From NCBI RefSeq assembly GCF_003550175.1, contig NZ_QXDF01000001.1:1636501-1700500 (forward strand): a stretch of DNA of 64,000 nucleotides. The letters run 5' to 3'. A model generated the notes under the pieces. It was not told the DNA's origin. It did not search any database and saw nothing but the letters and a program-made list of their open reading frames with translations. The DNA is from Dichotomicrobium thermohalophilum. GTDB taxonomy: Bacteria; Pseudomonadota; Alphaproteobacteria; Rhizobiales; Rhodomicrobiaceae. The translations under genes and the position numbers were made by a program. This document shows, in pieces, positions 48,735-57,197 of this stretch (within the stretch, counting starts at the first letter, position 1; each line of letters begins with the position of its first letter).

Positions 48735-50126
48735 TCAAACGGAAGTGGAACGCGCTGGCGGTTCCGCGCCGGCAAGCTGCGCGGCCAGCCCCCTGAGATG
48801 TCCCATGCGCGCCACGCTGAGCCCGCATGAGGCCTCGTCGATCTCTGCAGACGCCGGCACGACGGCGGCGCCGAACCCCAGCTTTGCTGCTTCACGCAGT
48901 CTTGTATCGGATTGGCGTACCGAGCGGATCGCGCCGGACAAACTGACTTCACCGAAATAAACGCAATCCGCTTGGAGTGCAACGCCGGAAAGTGCCGATA
49001 TCAGGGCAGCGGCAACGGCAAGATCGGCCGCGGGTTCGGCAATGCGCAAGCCACCTGCCACGTTCAGGTAAACGTCATGCCCACTGAGGCGAATCCCGCA
49101 ACGCGCTTCGAGGACGGCAAGCAGCATTGCAAGCCGGTTGGCATCCCATCCGACGACCGCACGGCGCGGGGAGGGGAAGACGGTCGGGGCGACCAGCGCC
49201 TGGATTTCGACCAATAGCGGCCTCGTGCCCTCCACGCCGGCAAACACCGCAGCACCGGGCGCATTTTCGCCGCGCTCGCCGAGGAAAAGCTGCGAGGCGT
49301 TGCTGACCGGATGCAGGCCGCTGCCGCGCATCTCGAAGGCGCCGATCTCCCCCGCCGGTCCGAAGCGGTTCTTCATCGACCGCAGCAGGCGGTAATGCTG
49401 CGTGCTGTCCCCCTCGAAATAGAGCACCGTGTCGACCATGTGCTCGACCACCTTGGGGCCGGCGATCTGGCCTTCCTTGGTGACATGGCCGACGAGGAAC
49501 AGCGCGCCCCCTGTGCGCTTGGCGTGGGCGATGAGCGCCTGGGCCGAGGCGCGCACCTGGCTGACGGTGCCAGGCGCGGATTCCAGCGTGTCCGACCACA
49601 GCGTCTGAATCGAGTCGATGACGATGAGGTCGGCCGGGCCTTCCGCGTCGATCGTCGCGAGGATGCGCTCCACGTTGGTCTCGGTCGCCACCCGCAGGGG
49701 CGCTGAGGCCACGCCGAGCCGTTCGGCGCGCAGGCCGATCTGGTCTGCTGCTTCCTCGCCGGAAAAATAAAGGGCGTCATGGCCGGCCTGCGCAATGGCC
49801 GCAGCGGTCTGCAGGAGCAGGGTGGATTTGCCGATACCGGGGTCGCCGCCGAGCAGCACGGCCGAACCGGGCACCAGCCCGCCGCCGAGCACGCGGTCAA
49901 ACTCGCCGATGCCGGTGGGGGCGTGCGCGATCCGCCCGCCGCCTTCATCGAGGCGCAGCAGCTTGACACCGCCTGATTTCTTGCGTGCGCGCTTTCCGCC
50001 GGAGGGCGCGGCAACCGGCTCCTCGCTCAGGGCGTTCCACGCCCCGCAAGCAGCGCATTTGCCGGCCCAGCGCGCGGAAGATGCGCCGCAGCTCTGGCAG
50101 ATGTAAACGGTGTTCGCGCGGGCCAT
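48735..50126 (-). CDS. radA: DNA repair protein RadA
   Basis: 463 aa. N-terminal C4 zinc finger CQSCGASSARWAGKCAACGA; RecA-like core with Walker A LLGGDPGIGKSTLLLQTA and the RadA-specific KNRFGPAGEIGAFEM; C-terminal Lon-protease-like domain (VYLNVAGGLRIAEPAADLAV). RadA is a helicase acting on recombination intermediates. Start is the ATG just before the zinc finger; longer in-frame sequence lacks similarity. Ends 5 bases from alr. Confidence 0.97.
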   Translation of the reverse strand: MARANTVYICQSCGASSARWAGKCAACGAWNALSEEPVAAPSGGKRARKKSGGVKLLRLDEGGGRIAHAPTGIGEFDRVLGGGLVPGSAVLLGGDPGIGKSTLLLQTAAAIAQAGHDALYFSGEEAADQIGLRAERLGVASAPLRVATETNVERILATIDAEGPADLIVIDSIQTLWSDTLESAPGTVSQVRASAQALIAHAKRTGGALFLVGHVTKEGQIAGPKVVEHMVDTVLYFEGDSTQHYRLLRSMKNRFGPAGEIGAFEMRGSGLHPVSNASQLFLGERGENAPGAAVFAGVEGTRPLLVEIQALVAPTVFPSPRRAVVGWDANRLAMLLAVLEARCGIRLSGHDVYLNVAGGLRIAEPAADLAVAAALISALSGVALQADCVYFGEVSLSGAIRSVRQSDTRLREAAKLGFGAAVVPASAEIDEASCGLSVARMGHLRGLAAQLAGAEPPARSTSV

Positions 50127-50131
50127 CGCCG

Positions 50132-51301
50132 TCAGCCGCCGATGAAGTGGCGTGTGTAGCGCGGGCCGAGGCTGGTCAGCACTTCGTAGCCGATGGTCTG
50201 GGCGCGGGCGGCGAGCTCGTCGACCGTCAGGCGCGGGCCCAGAAGTTCGATCCAACCGCCGCGCCGGGCCAGCGCACCGGGGACGTTGGTGACATCGAAG
50301 GCGGTCAGATCCATCGAGACGCGGCCGAGGACTGGCACCTTGTGCGGGCCGATGAAGCCATGCGCGCCTTCCCGCGCGTCGCTGCCGCCCAGCAAGCGGA
50401 TGTAGCCGTCGGCATAGCCCGCCGTGACAATGGCGATGCGCGACGGGCGGGTCAGCGTGTGCGCCGCGCCGTAACCGACCGTGTCACCGGGGCCTGCCTC
50501 CCGCACAGTGGCGATGCGCGCCAGCAGCGTAACGACCGGCTGCATCGGCGGCGCGCCCTCGAGCGCCTGCCCGCCGTAGAGCGCCACGCCCGCCCGCGTC
50601 ATGTCGTAATGATAACGCGGGCCGAGCTGTATGCCGCCAGAGGCTGCGAGGCTGGCCGGCGCCGGGGGCAGCAGCGCGCGCATCTCGTCGAACAGGGTGG
50701 CTTGGACATCCGTCTTGGGGTCGCCCTGGGTGTCGGCGCAGGCCAGATGGCTCATGACGAGAGCCGGGTCGAACGCCTCCAGCCATTCAGGGCGCGCGGC
50801 AAGCGCCTGGACCCCCGTCATGTCGAGGCCGAGACGGTTGAAGCCGGTGTCGAGGTGGATGGCCGCCGGTCCCGCGTAGCCGGTCGCCCGGCAGTAGCCG
50901 GCCCACTCTTCGATCTCCGCAAGATCGCCGAGAACGGGCCGCAACTGCGCGGCAACGAAATGCTCCGCCGCGCCCGGCGCCAGCCCGTCAAGCACGTAAA
51001 TAGTCGCCTCGGGCAGGGCCGGGCGCAGATCCAGCGCCTCGCCCAGCGTGGCGACAAAGAAGGTCCGCGCGCCCTCTGCGGCCAGCGCCCGCGCGCAGGG
51101 CACCGCACCCAGGCCGTATCCGTCGGCCTTGACCACTGCTGCCGTCTCCGCGCCGGGCGCCATATCGCGCAGCCGCCGGTAATTCGCCCGCAGCGCGTCG
51201 AGGTCAATCAGCAGCAGCGCCGTATCCCGCGGATCGGGCGCAATATGCCCCGCCGTGTGCGGCCACGTTGTCTCGTTCAGTCTTTGCTCAGCCCCATCCA
51301 T
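50132..51301 (-). CDS. alr: Alanine racemase
   Basis: 389 aa PLP enzyme making D-alanine for peptidoglycan. The PLP Lys lies in AAVVKADGYGLGAVPCARAL; HLDTGFNRLGLD and MTRAGVALYGG are family segments, and the catalytic Tyr/Arg pair is in GYGAAHTLTRPSRIAIVTAG. Starts inside the dnaB 3' end (14-base overlap), with AGGA upstream. The order dnaB-alr-radA is common in Alphaproteobacteria. Confidence 0.97.
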   Translation of the reverse strand: MDGAEQRLNETTWPHTAGHIAPDPRDTALLLIDLDALRANYRRLRDMAPGAETAAVVKADGYGLGAVPCARALAAEGARTFFVATLGEALDLRPALPEATIYVLDGLAPGAAEHFVAAQLRPVLGDLAEIEEWAGYCRATGYAGPAAIHLDTGFNRLGLDMTGVQALAARPEWLEAFDPALVMSHLACADTQGDPKTDVQATLFDEMRALLPPAPASLAASGGIQLGPRYHYDMTRAGVALYGGQALEGAPPMQPVVTLLARIATVREAGPGDTVGYGAAHTLTRPSRIAIVTAGYADGYIRLLGGSDAREGAHGFIGPHKVPVLGRVSMDLTAFDVTNVPGALARRGGWIELLGPRLTVDELAARAQTIGYEVLTSLGPRYTRHFIGG

Positions 51302-52790
51302 CCGGTTCCTGCCCGGCGCGCGCCAGGTCGGAGAAGCGGGTCACGTCGGCGCTGAACTGCAGGCGCACGGTGCCCGTCGGGCCGTGGCGCTGCTTGCCGA
51401 TGATGACCTCCGCGATGCCCTGCACCTGGTCCATCTCGTCCTGCCACTTCTGGTGCTCCTCGACCTTGGTCGTCGAAGGCTCCTGACGCTGCACGTAGTA
51501 CTCCTCGCGGAACACGAACAGCACGACGTCGGCATCCTGCTCGATGGAGCCGGATTCGCGCAAGTCCGCCAGCTGTGGGCGCTTGTCCTCGCGCTGTTCC
51601 ACCTGACGCGACAATTGCGACAGCGCGATGATCGGGACGTCCAGCTCCTTGGCGAGCGCCTTCAGGCCGGTGGTGATCTCGGTGATTTCCTGAACGCGGC
51701 TGTCCGAGGCGCGCTTTGAGGTGCCGGCGAGGAGCTGGACATAGTCGACCACGATCAGGTCGAGACCCTTCTGGCGCTTGAGCTTGCGCGCGCGGGCCGC
51801 GAGCTGCGCGACCGATATGCCACCGGTATGGTCGATGTAAAGCGGGATGCTTTGCATCTGCTGCGTGACCTCGACCAGCCGCCGGAATTCGCTCTCGTCG
51901 ATCATGCCGCGGCGGATGCGCTCGGACGGGATCTCGGCCTGCTCTGCGATGATGCGCGTTGCCAGCTGTTCGGCAGACATTTCGAGCGAGAAGAACCCGA
52001 CGACACCGCCATCCACCGTTTTTTCGTTGCCTTCGGCATCGGTCTCGGTCCGATGTGCCTTCGCGACGTTGAAGGCCACATTGGTCGCGAGGGCCGTCTT
52101 GCCCATGGATGGGCGGCCGGCGAGGATGATGAGGTCGGATTTCTGCAGTCCGCCCATTGTCCGGTCGAGGTCATGCAGCCCGGTCGACAAGCCGGACAAA
52201 TGCCCGTCGCGCTCATAGGCGTGCGAGGCCATTTCGATCGCGTCCGTGAGCGCGGTCGAGAAGGACATGAAGCCGGCGCCGTATTTGCCTTTTTCCGCAA
52301 GCTCGAACAGGCGCTGCTCGGCATCCTCGATCTGCGCTTCGGGCGGCATGTCGACGGGCGAATCATAGGCCGTGTTGACCATGTCCTCGCCAACGATGAT
52401 CAGATTCCGGCGCACGGCGAGGTCGTAGATGGTCCGGCCGTAGTCGTGCGCGTTGATGACGCTGACGGCATTGGCCGCGAGCCGCCCGAGATATTGCGGC
52501 ACGGTCAGTCCGCCGATCGGCTCCTCGGCCTCGAAAAACGTCTTGAGCGTGATCGGCGTCGCCTGCTTGCCGGCCTGGATGAGCTTCGCAGCGGTCTCGT
52601 AGATGCGCGCGTGCAGTGGATCGTAAAAATGCTCCGCCGCGAGAAAGGCCGAGACCCGGTCAAAGGCGTTGTTGTTGATCAGAATCGCGCCCAGCAACGC
52701 CTGTTCCGCCTCGATATTGTGCGGCGCCTGGCGGAACGGCAGCGCGTTGTCCTGCGCGAGAACAGCCGTATTTGCTTGGTTCGTGCTCAT
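51288..52790 (-). CDS. dnaB: Replicative DNA helicase DnaB
   Basis: 500 aa, no intein. N-terminal helicase-loader domain (APHNIEAEQALLGAILINNN) leads to a RecA-like helicase core: LIILAGRPSMGKTALATNVA (Walker A), FFSLEMSAEQLATRIIAEQA, LDLIVVDYVQLLAG (Walker B) and SQLSRQVEQREDKRPQLADL. Unwinds DNA ahead of the replication fork as a hexamer. ATG 52802 would add four residues. Its stop lies inside alr. Confidence 0.98.
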   Translation of the reverse strand: MSTNQANTAVLAQDNALPFRQAPHNIEAEQALLGAILINNNAFDRVSAFLAAEHFYDPLHARIYETAAKLIQAGKQATPITLKTFFEAEEPIGGLTVPQYLGRLAANAVSVINAHDYGRTIYDLAVRRNLIIVGEDMVNTAYDSPVDMPPEAQIEDAEQRLFELAEKGKYGAGFMSFSTALTDAIEMASHAYERDGHLSGLSTGLHDLDRTMGGLQKSDLIILAGRPSMGKTALATNVAFNVAKAHRTETDAEGNEKTVDGGVVGFFSLEMSAEQLATRIIAEQAEIPSERIRRGMIDESEFRRLVEVTQQMQSIPLYIDHTGGISVAQLAARARKLKRQKGLDLIVVDYVQLLAGTSKRASDSRVQEITEITTGLKALAKELDVPIIALSQLSRQVEQREDKRPQLADLRESGSIEQDADVVLFVFREEYYVQRQEPSTTKVEEHQKWQDEMDQVQGIAEVIIGKQRHGPTGTVRLQFSADVTRFSDLARAGQEPDGWG

Positions 52791-52928
52791 GGCCGAAGAC
52801 ATATCGCGATTCCACTTTGCGGTGGGGCGTTATCACCCGCCGTCTCCCCGCTATACGCGATATGCACAGAGAAGGGGTGATTCGTGCGGCAGGAAATTGA
52901 CCGTGGCGAATCGCGAGAGCGCGATCCG

Positions 52929-52960
52929 AAAAAGCCTGTCCCGGACACGATCCGGGAAGG
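52929..52960 (-). terminator. Rho-independent terminator of cfa, framed by an inverted repeat
   Basis: Minus strand: stem CCT-TCCCGGA / TCCGGGA-AGG with one bulged C and loop TCGTG, followed by C-TTTTT. It lies 40 bases past the cfa stop. It is itself flanked by a perfect 9-bp inverted repeat, GCGCGATCC (52919-52927) and GGATCGCGC (52978-52986). Confidence 0.65.
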
Positions 52961-52999
52961 AACATCCTTTCTCTGATGGATCGCGCGTGACCGCCGGGA

Positions 53000-54253
53000 T
53001 CAGGTGCCGGCGAGGCGTGGGCGCTGACCGCCGCCGGCTTCGATAGCCTCCAGACGCCGTTCGTCCTCGACCATATAGTCGCGCGTGAGCGGCAGGGCGT
53101 CGACCTGCTTGATGAGCTGGATCTGGAACACCATCATCCCCTGATATCGGAAGGCCAGCTCGGACCCGGCGAGGTAGAACTCCCACATCCGGCAGAACCG
53201 CTCGCCCATCAGCCGCTTGGCCTCGTCCCGCCGCGCCATGAAGGCGTCGCGCCAGGCGCGTAGTGTGTGGGCATAATGCAGCCGAAGAATTTCGATGTCT
53301 GCGACGACCAGTCCTGCGCGCTCGATGGCCGGGATCACCTCGCTGAGCGAAGGGATGTAGCCGCCGGGGAAGATGTATTTCTCGATGAAGGGGTTGGTGA
53401 TGCCCGGCGTGTCGGACCGCCCTATCGAATGCAGCAACGCCACGCCATCATCCTTCAGGAGCTTGTAAACCTGATTGAAGAACTCCTGATAGTGGTTCAC
53501 GCCGACGTGCTCGAACATGCCGACCGAGACGATCCGATCGAACTTCTCCTCGACTTTGCGGTAGTCGCGCAGTTCGAAACGGACCTGACTATCCAGCCCC
53601 ATCTTCTTTGCACGCTCACGGGCGCGGCGGAGCTGTTCGTTGCTCAGGGTGATGCCGGTGACGCGCGCATCTGCCAGCTGAGCGAGTGACAAGCCAAGCC
53701 CGCCCCAACCGGAGCCGATGTCGAGCACGTCCTGGCCCGGTGACACCCGCAGCTTGGCCGCGATGTGGCGCTTCTTGGCCCGCTGGGCCTCGGCCAGATC
53801 GACGTTTTCGTGCGGGAAGTAGGCGCAGGAATACTGCCAGTCCGGGTCCAGGAACAGGTCATAGATTTCTGGCGGGATGTCGTAGTGGTGCGAGGCATTC
53901 CGCGCCGCGCGGCCGACCGGATTGTACTGGCGCGCCCACCGTGTCGCGTAGCGCATCCGGTCGAGTAGCCGTGCGCTTCCCGGAGGCCCCGTCCGCTGGG
54001 TGTTCCTGATGAGAAGTTCGAGAAACTCGTAAACGCTGCCCTGTTCCAGGTTGAGCCGGGCGTCCATGAAGGCTTCGGCGATCGCCAGGCCGGGGTCAAG
54101 CGCGATCCGCCATTCGACCGGCTTGTCGTGAAGGCGAACCACGACCTGCGGCCCGGTATTGTCGCCGTAAGTGCGCGCACGGCCGTCAGCGTCAATGAAG
54201 GTCAGGTTTCCCGAGGTTACGACCCGGTCCAGAAGTAACCAGAGCGGTGACAT
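53000..54253 (-). CDS. cfa: Cyclopropane-fatty-acyl-phospholipid synthase
   Basis: 417 aa. SAM-dependent enzyme that turns membrane unsaturated acyl chains into cyclopropane rings in stationary or stressed cells. The N-terminal lipid-binding domain is followed by a methyltransferase fold: SHHYDIPPEIYDLFLD, DVLDIGSGWGGLGLSLAQLA (SAM loop), VSVGMFEHVGVNHYQEFF with the active Glu-His, and FIEKYIFPGGYIPSLSEV. Start chosen from the first ATG with a family-like N-terminus (MSPLWLLLDRVV). Confidence 0.95.
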   Translation of the reverse strand: MSPLWLLLDRVVTSGNLTFIDADGRARTYGDNTGPQVVVRLHDKPVEWRIALDPGLAIAEAFMDARLNLEQGSVYEFLELLIRNTQRTGPPGSARLLDRMRYATRWARQYNPVGRAARNASHHYDIPPEIYDLFLDPDWQYSCAYFPHENVDLAEAQRAKKRHIAAKLRVSPGQDVLDIGSGWGGLGLSLAQLADARVTGITLSNEQLRRARERAKKMGLDSQVRFELRDYRKVEEKFDRIVSVGMFEHVGVNHYQEFFNQVYKLLKDDGVALLHSIGRSDTPGITNPFIEKYIFPGGYIPSLSEVIPAIERAGLVVADIEILRLHYAHTLRAWRDAFMARRDEAKRLMGERFCRMWEFYLAGSELAFRYQGMMVFQIQLIKQVDALPLTRDYMVEDERRLEAIEAGGGQRPRLAGT

Positions 54254-54345
54254 TATCGGCCCGCGGTGTTGCCCGTCGTTTTCTTTCTCCCAAGACCAGC
54301 GCGGCGCGCTGCGTATACGACAACGACGGTAGCAAACTTTTTGTT

Positions 54346-54390
54346 CCCCCGCCACCGGCCGAAAATCGACAGTGGCCGCCGGGGCGGGGG
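54346..54390 (-). terminator. Strong GC hairpin after rplI, possible terminator
   Basis: CCCCCGCC pairs perfectly with GGCGGGGG, with an inner CGGCC / GGCCG stem. It lies 9 bases past the rplI stop. No T-run follows (AACAAAAAG), so intrinsic termination is uncertain; it may instead protect the 3' end. Confidence 0.4.
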
Positions 54391-54398
54391 CGGGCCCC

Positions 54399-55025
54399 TT
54401 ACTCCGCCGGCTTTTCCGATTCTTCGGCTTCCTCGCCGGTCTCGCTCACGGTCTCCGCTTCCGGCTCCACGCCCGGCTCGAAGAACTCTTCCTCAAGCTC
54501 CTCGCGCGAGACGTGCTCGTACTCGGTCTCCTCGCGGATTGCTGTGACGTCCTGTCCCTGTGCCTGCAGGTCGGCCTCATCCTGCGAGCGGGCGACGTTG
54601 AGGGTGATGTGCACGTCGACTTCCGGGTGAAGCTGGACGCGCACCTGATGCAGGCCCAGCGTCTTGATCGGCCGATCGAGCAACACCTGGCTACGGTTGA
54701 TCGAAGTGCCGGCCTCCGAGACCAGATTGGCGATGTCGCGCGTGCTCACCGAGCCGTAGAGTTGGCCGGTGTCGCTGGCCTGGCGGATCGCCACGAAACT
54801 CTCGCCATCCAGCTTTTCGGCCACCGCTTCGGCCTCCTTGCGCAGTTCCAGGTTCCGTGCCTCGATCTGCGCCCGCTCGCGCTCGAACCGGGCGATGTTG
54901 TCCTTCGTGGCGCGCAGAGCTTTGCCCTGCGGCAGCAGATAGTTGCGGGCATGGCCGTCGCGCACGGTCACGACGTCACCCATCTGGCCGAGCTTGCCGA
55001 CCCTTTCCAACAGAATCACCTGCAT
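54399..55025 (-). CDS. rplI: 50S ribosomal protein L9 with an acidic C-terminal extension
   Basis: 208 aa against about 150 in E. coli. N-domain [20 protein letters not shown] and [20 protein letters not shown] are the L9 signature; a long connecting helix and the C-domain ([20 protein letters not shown]) follow. The last 45 residues are Glu-rich ([19 protein letters not shown]) and probably disordered. Last of the rpsF-rpsR-DUF2232-rplI operon. Confidence 0.97.
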   Translation of the reverse strand: MQVILLERVGKLGQMGDVVTVRDGHARNYLLPQGKALRATKDNIARFERERAQIEARNLELRKEAEAVAEKLDGESFVAIRQASDTGQLYGSVSTRDIANLVSEAGTSINRSQVLLDRPIKTLGLHQVRVQLHPEVDVHITLNVARSQDEADLQAQGQDVTAIREETEYEHVSREELEEEFFEPGVEPEAETVSETGEEAEESEKPAE

Positions 55026-55087
55026 GTCACCGTTCTCCGTTCGTTGTTTCTGAAATTGCGCAGGCGGCGTTCAGCGCCGCCAAAAAC

Positions 55088-56065
55088 CTAATCGGGCCTT
55101 GGCCCATCCGGCGGACCGGAGCTGTCCCGACGTTCCTGAGCCCGTTGGCGCAGCCGCAGAAGCGGCTCTGCCACGCCGAGAAGCGCCACGAGCAGCCCGA
55201 GCCACCCGACAAGAACGATCCCGACATAAAGGAGCACGAGAACCAGCGGCTGAAACGTGCTGCCGCGCGTGATCACATGGATGACCACAAGGCCCATCAG
55301 CAGATAAGCCAGCAGGATGGCGCCGGTGAACGCCGAGGCGATCGCTGCGGTCAGCCCCGCGAAAAGCATGGTGCCGACCAGGGCCACAAGGAAGGCGATC
55401 GGCAGAAAGCGCGGGTATTCCATGTCCGACAGGCTCGGCCAGGGTCGGATCAGCCGGCCGGAGACCGAGGCGATCTTGCCGCCGAGCCAGATGTTGATGA
55501 GCATGATCAGCAGCCAGACTGCGGCAACGGCGCCGGGCAGGATACCGCCCATGAACTTCACGGTCTGGTTGATCTGCTCTTCGGTCAGCTCCTGCTCGCC
55601 CTGCTGCAGCGCGGGCAGCAGTGTCTCGTCGAATAGCTGGCGCACGCTTGTATCGTAATCGCCCGTGCCCGCCGCGAGCACCACCGCGGAGCCACCGCCG
55701 ATCGCACCCGCAATCAGCGCGGCCCAAGCGATCAGACGTCCCGGAGGATACCATGCCAGCCCGCCCGGCGCCTGCGGCTCGGGACGGCTCAGCAGCGCGA
55801 GATAAACCAGAAGCGCTGCAGGCCCGGCCAGCATCAGCGCATAGGTGAGCGAGACGTTGATGCTGAAAAGCGCGGCGGCGATCAGCATGCCGACGCCGAG
55901 GCCAATCAGGCTGGCCCTGATACCCCAGCCGAGCCCCGCGATCATCAAGGGCAAAGGCGTGATATAGACGAGCAGCGCAGCCGCCACGGCGCTCGTCGCC
56001 GCAGAGACGAAAATCAGCGCCGAAACGAGGCCGGCCAGAGCGCCGATCACGGCAGGGTTGTTCAT
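55088..56065 (-). CDS. DUF2232 integral membrane protein
   Basis: 325 aa, about 8 membrane segments (for example VIGALAGLVSALIFVSAATS and IASAFTGAILLAYLLMGLVV). The DUF2232/YybS-like family regularly sits between rpsR and rplI in Alphaproteobacteria, as here; its function is unknown. ATG 56125 in frame would add 20 residues. Ends 62 bases before rplI. Confidence 0.85.
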   Translation of the reverse strand: MNNPAVIGALAGLVSALIFVSAATSAVAAALLVYITPLPLMIAGLGWGIRASLIGLGVGMLIAAALFSINVSLTYALMLAGPAALLVYLALLSRPEPQAPGGLAWYPPGRLIAWAALIAGAIGGGSAVVLAAGTGDYDTSVRQLFDETLLPALQQGEQELTEEQINQTVKFMGGILPGAVAAVWLLIMLINIWLGGKIASVSGRLIRPWPSLSDMEYPRFLPIAFLVALVGTMLFAGLTAAIASAFTGAILLAYLLMGLVVIHVITRGSTFQPLVLVLLYVGIVLVGWLGLLVALLGVAEPLLRLRQRAQERRDSSGPPDGPRPD

Positions 56066-56146
56066 CACAAGCTGTCCCGCTTTTTGCGTAGCGGTTAGAG
56101 ACGTCGCACTTGGGCGCCGTCCCAACCCCCGCCGTGGTCCGGCGGA

Positions 56147-56395
56147 TTATTTCACGACGTAGGGCAGAAGACCGAGGAAACGCGCCCGCTTGATGGCGCG
56201 CGCCAGTTCACGCTGCTTCTTGGCCGAGACGGCGGTAATGCGGCTCGGCACGATCTTCCCGCGCTCGGAGACGAAACGCTGCAACAGCTTGACGTCCTTG
56301 TAGTCGATCTTCGGCGCGTTCTCACCGGAGAACGGGCAGGTCTTGCGCCGCCGGTGGAAGGGGCGCCGGACTGGAAGCTGGGAAATATCCGTCAT
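56147..56395 (-). CDS. rpsR: 30S ribosomal protein S18
   Basis: 82 aa, full length. Contains [20 protein letters not shown] and the conserved [13 protein letters not shown] end. S18 binds S6 on the 30S platform. Its ATG overlaps the rpsF stop by four bases, so S6 and S18 are translationally coupled, as suits a heterodimer. Confidence 0.98.
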   Translation of the reverse strand: MTDISQLPVRRPFHRRRKTCPFSGENAPKIDYKDVKLLQRFVSERGKIVPSRITAVSAKKQRELARAIKRARFLGLLPYVVK

Positions 56396-56763
56396 TCCTG
56401 ACCTCCACCACGTCCGCCGCGCCGCGAGCCGCGCCGTTCTTCGGAGCGCTTCATCATCGGCGAGGGCTTGTCGTCCAGTTCCCCGACGCGAAGGGTCAGG
56501 AAACGGATGACGTCACCCGACAGGCGCATTTGACGCTCCATTTCGGCAACCGCCTCGTGCGGCGCGTCGATGTTCATCATGTGATAGTGCGCCTTGCGGT
56601 TCTTCTTGATCTTGTAGGCCAGCGGCTTCAGGCCCCAGTACTCGGTCTTCCCGACCTGGCCGCCGTTGTCGTTGATGACCTTGGAGAACTCTTCCAGCAG
56701 ACTCTGGGCCTGCTGCGCGGACACATCCTGCCGCGCGAGAAACACATGCTCATACTGTGGCAT
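56392..56763 (-). CDS. rpsF: 30S ribosomal protein S6
   Basis: 123 aa from the ATG of [20 protein letters not shown], preceded by GGAAAGG. Core features [20 protein letters not shown] and [13 protein letters not shown] are typical; the Arg/Gly-rich end ([14 protein letters not shown]) is common in this group. An upstream in-frame ATG (56802) would add 13 residues that do not match the family. First gene of its operon; leader described separately. Confidence 0.97.
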   Translation of the reverse strand: MPQYEHVFLARQDVSAQQAQSLLEEFSKVINDNGGQVGKTEYWGLKPLAYKIKKNRKAHYHMMNIDAPHEAVAEMERQMRLSGDVIRFLTLRVGELDDKPSPMMKRSEERRGSRRGGRGGGQE

Positions 56764-56809
56764 GATCTTTCGCCTTTCCTTCATGTTTTCGTTTCGGCGC
56801 AAAGCCTCT

Positions 56810-56844
56810 TTTGAGCCCGGTGCGAGTTTGCGGAAAGGCTCAAA
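56810..56844 (-). promoter_or_regulatory. rpsF leader hairpin, candidate S6:S18 autoregulatory site
   Basis: Minus strand TTTGAGCC pairs perfectly with GGCTCAAA around a 19-base loop that contains CCG twice. Known rpsF leaders in other bacteria bind the S6:S18 dimer through a hairpin with a conserved unpaired CCG. Location (about 47 bases before the rpsF ATG) fits; the match to the full motif is not proven. Confidence 0.45.
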
Positions 56845-56919
56845 GGAAGACCGTCAAAAGAGCGGAAACACCGGCGCGCCAACAGGCGACCGTTCAGCCT
56901 CCAGCCGAAACTTGCGCCT

Positions 56920-56949
56920 TATTTAGTGCGCCGGGGCGCGCTCATGCAA
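56920..56949 (-). promoter_or_regulatory. Candidate promoter of the rpsF operon
   Basis: Minus strand TTGCAT (56944-56949), 18-base spacer, TAAATA (56920-56925). It would give a leader of about 150 nt that contains the hairpin at 56810-56844. Confidence 0.4.
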
Positions 56950-57197
56950 CAAAAATTTGCCATAAAGAACCGGCGCATGAGGGGGCGCTCGCGGCGTGGT
57001 CACGGCCGGAGCGGCCGGCGGTCTTGACAAGCCGGCTGCAAACAGTGTCTTTGACCGCACGTCGATTGGGTTAACGAGCAGTCGGGAGGCTGCACCCAGC
57101 GCGTGCGCTTGCGACGGACGCCCAGCGCCGGGCGCGCCACTGAAATCGCAGAATACCAACGAGCCTGAAATACCCGATCCCAGCGCGAACCGAACAG

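Larger units (their letters stand above)
56764..57197. other. Divergent control region between rpsF and fabD
   Basis: 434 bases with no supported gene. The left part is the rpsF leader with a hairpin (56810-56844) and candidate promoter (56920-56949). The right part must contain the fabD promoter; a TTGACA occurs near 57025, but no acceptable -10 follows at 16-18 bases, so I do not call it. Confidence 0.55.

Noticed and set aside
57025-57055. Sigma-70 promoter of fabD at TTGACA
   Set aside because: The -35 is perfect but no acceptable -10 hexamer lies 16-18 bases downstream.
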